Shown here: piece after piece, positions 61,146 to 64,000 of the stretch
Layout of the letters: each line of letters opens with the position of its first letter
Numbering within the stretch: the stretch's first letter is position 1
NCBI RefSeq assembly: GCF_017298635.1
Contig: NZ_CP071182.1
Location: forward strand, 1,488,001 to 1,552,000
Direction: 5' to 3'
DNA: 64,000 nucleotides
Origin: Paenalicyclobacillus mengziensis
Lineage (GTDB): Bacteria; Bacillota; Bacilli; Alicyclobacillales; Alicyclobacillaceae
Translations under genes and position numbers: made by a program
Notes under the pieces: generated by a model
What the model was told of the DNA's origin: nothing
Database searches by the model: none
The model's input: the letters and a program-made list of their open reading frames with translations, nothing else

Positions 61146-62276
61146 ATGGGACAGGTGTCACAGCAGTGGGAAGAGCAGACAAATATACGTGCAGACGAGG
61201 TATGCCGGGCACTCGTGAGGACGCCGTTGATGACATACGTACAAATCGCACGACTACTGTCCATAAGTCCACAACAGGCGCGCAACCTCGTAACCCATGC
61301 TTGGGACAGGTTGTGCGAACTACCATATAACAAGGCGCATCGTTCACAGAGGTTCAGTTTTGGAAGTAACCGTCTAAAAGTGCTGGTCAAATTAACAGAT
61401 GAAGCCATGGTCACATGGTCGAAACGGGAAGGAATAGCATCACGCAATGTAGTCAGGCCGAAGGACATTAATCGCGTGCTGAGCGTTACCGACATATTAG
61501 TCAATTTGAGGGTAAATGGGGTCCTCTATGACAAATGGGATATGATGCTTCCGCAAACGACGAATGAAGGGTTACACGCATGGTTTGTTCGTAAAGACGG
61601 GTACAAATTGGGGATGTACCTACTACCAACGCAGGTTGACCGAATGGAAAACGCAAAGCGGACCCTGATTGTACGCGGGATTATCAAAAGAGTTACACAG
61701 CACATCGGCGTGACAGATACACTGTTTCTGGTGCCAACGGGGCAGTACGAAAGTACGCTACGCATCATGACAAAGCTAAAATCAGATGGGCAATCCCTGT
61801 TTTTGTTACCACTTGAGCCCTTTGTAGCCGAAGCAGAATGGTTTCTAAATGCAATTGCAGATCGTGAGAAACAGGGGATGGAAGCCCTTTGGCCACTACT
61901 CGATGTTCAGGACAAGCTGCCGTACACCGCTCAGTATCAATATGCGGGTCTTTGTAAATTGGGGCCGAGGCTTTATCGGTTTATCGATGTATACACCAAC
62001 GGCAGTGTGGACCGGGTTCGTGCTTGGCTAAGTTCGGACAATATGTTTGCGTACCCGATACCGGGTACAGGGCAAGCTGCGAAGGCGTGGGTATATGCAT
62101 ATCACCCGATAATGGCAGATGCCCTTACAAGCGTTCTAAGGGAACGAGAAACCATCACAGAGGTTTGTCTCTGGCCAACAGCGGCTCGGTCCGTATCGGG
62201 CCGGAACTCCAGCACTGTCTCAGATAGCATGGAGGATTGGAACCTCTTCGATGACAGCTGGCCGATGGATGATTAA
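61146..62276 (+). CDS. Replication-relaxation-like plasmid protein
   Basis: A 376-residue protein with an N-terminal winged-helix part (VQIARLLSISPQQARNLVTHAW) and a conserved central segment (RPKDINRVLSVTDILVNLRV, DKWDMMLP, GYKLGMYLLPTQVDRM). The design suits the replication-relaxation family seen next to mobilisation genes in Gram-positive plasmids; the match is tentative. The C-terminus is acidic. GGGGGGAGTAAGAT precedes the ATG. Confidence 0.5.
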   Translation: MGQVSQQWEEQTNIRADEVCRALVRTPLMTYVQIARLLSISPQQARNLVTHAWDRLCELPYNKAHRSQRFSFGSNRLKVLVKLTDEAMVTWSKREGIASRNVVRPKDINRVLSVTDILVNLRVNGVLYDKWDMMLPQTTNEGLHAWFVRKDGYKLGMYLLPTQVDRMENAKRTLIVRGIIKRVTQHIGVTDTLFLVPTGQYESTLRIMTKLKSDGQSLFLLPLEPFVAEAEWFLNAIADREKQGMEALWPLLDVQDKLPYTAQYQYAGLCKLGPRLYRFIDVYTNGSVDRVRAWLSSDNMFAYPIPGTGQAAKAWVYAYHPIMADALTSVLRERETITEVCLWPTAARSVSGRNSSTVSDSMEDWNLFDDSWPMDD

Positions 62277-62549
62277 CAGAATAAGAAATGAACGCGACGG
62301 GAATGAGAACCCGAGATGTGACCCGTCGAACAGAAGACAATGGACATCAATAGAAACTAGAAAAAGCGTTTGCCCTTTGGCGTTAAAGGGTCACGATTAT
62401 GCTTGACATTCTCCCATCCGCGTTCTTTTTTGGGGTCTTCCGAACATCGTGTTGAAAACAATTTAGGTACATCAGCATACAAAATCGGATCATCGTGTGG
62501 GAAATCACACTGCGTTACTGGTAAAATATAGTTGAAGGAGATGGTAAAC
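62277..62549. other. Intergenic stretch before the ISL3 region
   Basis: About 270 bases. CCCTTTGGCGTTAAAGGG near 62373 is a small palindrome. TAAAATATAGT near 62521-62532 may be a -10 element for the downstream frame. The left end of the ISL3 element should lie here, but I cannot define it. Confidence 0.35.
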
Positions 62550-62835
62550 ATGGAACTTGAAGCATTTCTCTAAATGGTTAAAGGAACTTGGCTATGCCGA
62601 CTGTTTTGGCTCTGCAAGGCTTAGGTGTAAAGAACATGGATACCGAGAAAGTGGAGTACTCCATTATCCAACGGTTGAAGACCGTCATACGTATTACTCG
62701 TGTATCCATTGTTTGCGGGACTCCTTTGAGAACGCACCTGACTCGATTCCGCCACAGACTCCAATAACCAGGAAAGAATTCATCCCGAAGCGTGTTCCTG
62801 TTGAACATGTGCCTGACATGGAGTTTCATTTCTGA
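62550..62835 (+). pseudogene. Accessory frame of the ISL3 element, frameshifted
   Basis: AAGGAGATGGTAAAC precedes ATG 62550, which reads MELEAFL and then stops. In the next frame, from 62557, 92 codons read KWLKELGYADCFGSARLRCK, YYSCIHCLRD and PKRVPVEHVPDMEFHF. Removing one T from CTCTAAATGG near 62571 joins them as MELEAFLKWLKELGY. The paired Cys (RCKEHG, CIHC) hint at a zinc knuckle. It ends one base before the transposase ATG, so the two were coupled. Confidence 0.55.
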
Positions 62836-62836
62836 G

Positions 62837-64000
62837 ATGACGAACTTACTCAACCTCCCTTCACTATCAGTCACAGACGAAACACCGAAAGAGAATGAAC
62901 ATGACATCGGTATCAATGTTGTAGCCGCTGAGCCACGGAAGGCGTGTCCTCTGTGTGGCTCTGTAGCGAACCTCTCACGGTTTGGAACCAAGCAACAGAG
63001 GCTCATGGACACGACCATGTATGGCAAGCGCGTAGGCATCATCCTGACTCGTCAGCGGTACAGATGCAAGGACTGTGACGGCACGTTCTTTGAGCCTTTA
63101 CCTTTCGATCTGGATGAGCGTCGAATGATGACAAAGCGAGCCATCAAATATATTGCAGACAATGCGCTCAACCGTCCTTTCACGGAGATTGCAGATGAGA
63201 TCGGAGTGGATGAAAAGACCGTCCGAACCATCTTCTATAAGCACTATCAAGAGCAAGACAAGGAGCAGAAACGCAACATCATTGCACCTGAGTATATGGG
63301 CATTGACGAAATATACATCATCGGCAAGCCTCGTGGTGTCATCACCAATATCAAGGAACGGACTATCCTTGAGATGCTGGAAGACTGCAAGGAAATCACC
63401 ATTCGTCAGTTCCTTGAAGGTCTGCAAAACAAGCAGGACGTGAAGTTTGTAGCCATGGATATGTGGCTTCCATACAAACGTGCCGTCAATGACATCCTGC
63501 CGAATGCTCGTGTTTCGGTCGATAAGTTCCACGTTGTCAGGCTGGCAAACAACGCTCTAGAGACTGTACGTAAGTCGTATCGCAAGACCTTGAAGGTGAA
63601 GCAACGCCGCCAGTTGACGAATGACCGCTTCTTGATGCTCAGACGCCGTAAGGACTTGGAGCCGTTCCAGGTTGCCATCATGGAGACTTGGACATTCAAC
63701 TTCCCTAAATTAGGGCAAGCCTACGACCTCAAGGAGCGGTTCTACGACCTTTGGGATGTTCCACACTCTGAAGCATTCATCATGGAATTCATGAAGTGGA
63801 AAGCGTCCATCCCTGACGACATGCAAGATACTTTTGGAGCACTCGCTAAGACGGTCGAAAGCTGGATGCACGAGATAATTGGCTACTTCCACTCGCAAGG
63901 GCTCACAAACGCCTACACAGAGTCCATTAACAGCGTCATTCGCACTGTTGACCGCATGAGGCGTGGATACTCCTTTGATGTTCTGAGAACCAAGATGCTA
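62837..64000 (+). CDS. ISL3-family transposase, cut by window end
   Basis: At least 388 codons open to the window end. N-terminal zinc ribbon (CPLCGSVANL, RYRCKDCDGTFFEPLP), helix-turn-helix (FTEIADEIGVDEKTVRTI), then the catalytic domain with Asp in YMGIDEIYIIG, Asp in VAMDMWLPYKRAV and Glu in TNAYTESINSVIRTVDR. All are conserved in ISL3 transposases. ATG 62837 follows the accessory frame; no strong ribosome site, suggesting coupling. The 3' end is not visible, and the gene looks intact so far. Confidence 0.93.
   Translation, partial: MTNLLNLPSLSVTDETPKENEHDIGINVVAAEPRKACPLCGSVANLSRFGTKQQRLMDTTMYGKRVGIILTRQRYRCKDCDGTFFEPLPFDLDERRMMTKRAIKYIADNALNRPFTEIADEIGVDEKTVRTIFYKHYQEQDKEQKRNIIAPEYMGIDEIYIIGKPRGVITNIKERTILEMLEDCKEITIRQFLEGLQNKQDVKFVAMDMWLPYKRAVNDILPNARVSVDKFHVVRLANNALETVRKSYRKTLKVKQRRQLTNDRFLMLRRRKDLEPFQVAIMETWTFNFPKLGQAYDLKERFYDLWDVPHSEAFIMEFMKWKASIPDDMQDTFGALAKTVESWMHEIIGYFHSQGLTNAYTESINSVIRTVDRMRRGYSFDVLRTKML

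Noticed and set aside
1-64000. CRISPR array, rRNA or tRNA genes, restriction-modification pair
   Set aside because: No regularly spaced repeats, no cloverleaf or rRNA signature and no DNA methylase were found by eye on either strand.

Overview
The window looks like an accessory island or large plasmid segment from a Gram-positive, spore-former-type bacterium. Signs are strong GGAGG ribosome sites, frequent TTG and GTG starts, a CsoR-type copper operon, a YwmB-like protein, ResA/CcdA-type redox genes and IS110, IS66 and ISL3 elements. A rusticyanin/sulfocyanin-like blue copper protein and several multicopper oxidases suggest an acidophilic Alicyclobacillaceae-like host; this is inference, not proof. 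No rRNA, tRNA or CRISPR array was seen.

Left edge (1-6100): a membrane protein, a frameshifted tyrosine recombinase, a decayed IS110 element carrying a 145-bp IS66-derived mini-element, a small multicopper oxidase behind a CsoR-like site, a YwmB-like protein and a frameshifted sirohaem reductase-like gene.

Copper and envelope-stress island (6100-31000): almost all on the minus strand up to 26000. It holds a CcdA/TlpA set, two two-component systems, three TlpA-type thioredoxins, csoR-copA-copZ with a clear promoter-operator, a Tat-type multicopper oxidase, a blue copper protein, a His-rich DUF4396-type protein, five SHOCT mini-proteins, a YHS protein and an Lgt paralogue. Two copies of a module (unknown ~355-aa protein with two CPxxHLxGxRR motifs, then PspA) lie at either end of the copper genes. 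This duplicated module is the best candidate for an undescribed system: a PspA-type membrane-stress response that has acquired copper-linked control.

Sulfur island (31100-38900): an orphan nuclease-like protein, an ArsR-rhodanese fusion regulator with a palindromic operator, two MFS transporters, a double rhodanese, a methyltransferase, and a DsrE-family pseudogene behind a near-perfect palindrome, then two broken gene ends joined together.

Tad-type pilus and plasmid maintenance (39200-57500): two secreted surface proteins, a GGDEF protein, a lytic transglycosylase, two TadZ/CpaE-like proteins, CpaB, TadA, TadB, TadC, a pilin candidate, TadE-like pseudopilins, an Ig-repeat adhesin, a prepilin peptidase and a stand-alone EAL remnant, followed by a ParM/ParR-like segregation pair. 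Read together, this is a c-di-GMP-linked pilus operon carried beside a partition locus.

Right edge (57500-64000): an intact IS66 element with 8-bp target duplication, two plasmid-type hypothetical genes, one of them possibly a replication-relaxation protein, and an ISL3 transposase cut by the window end.
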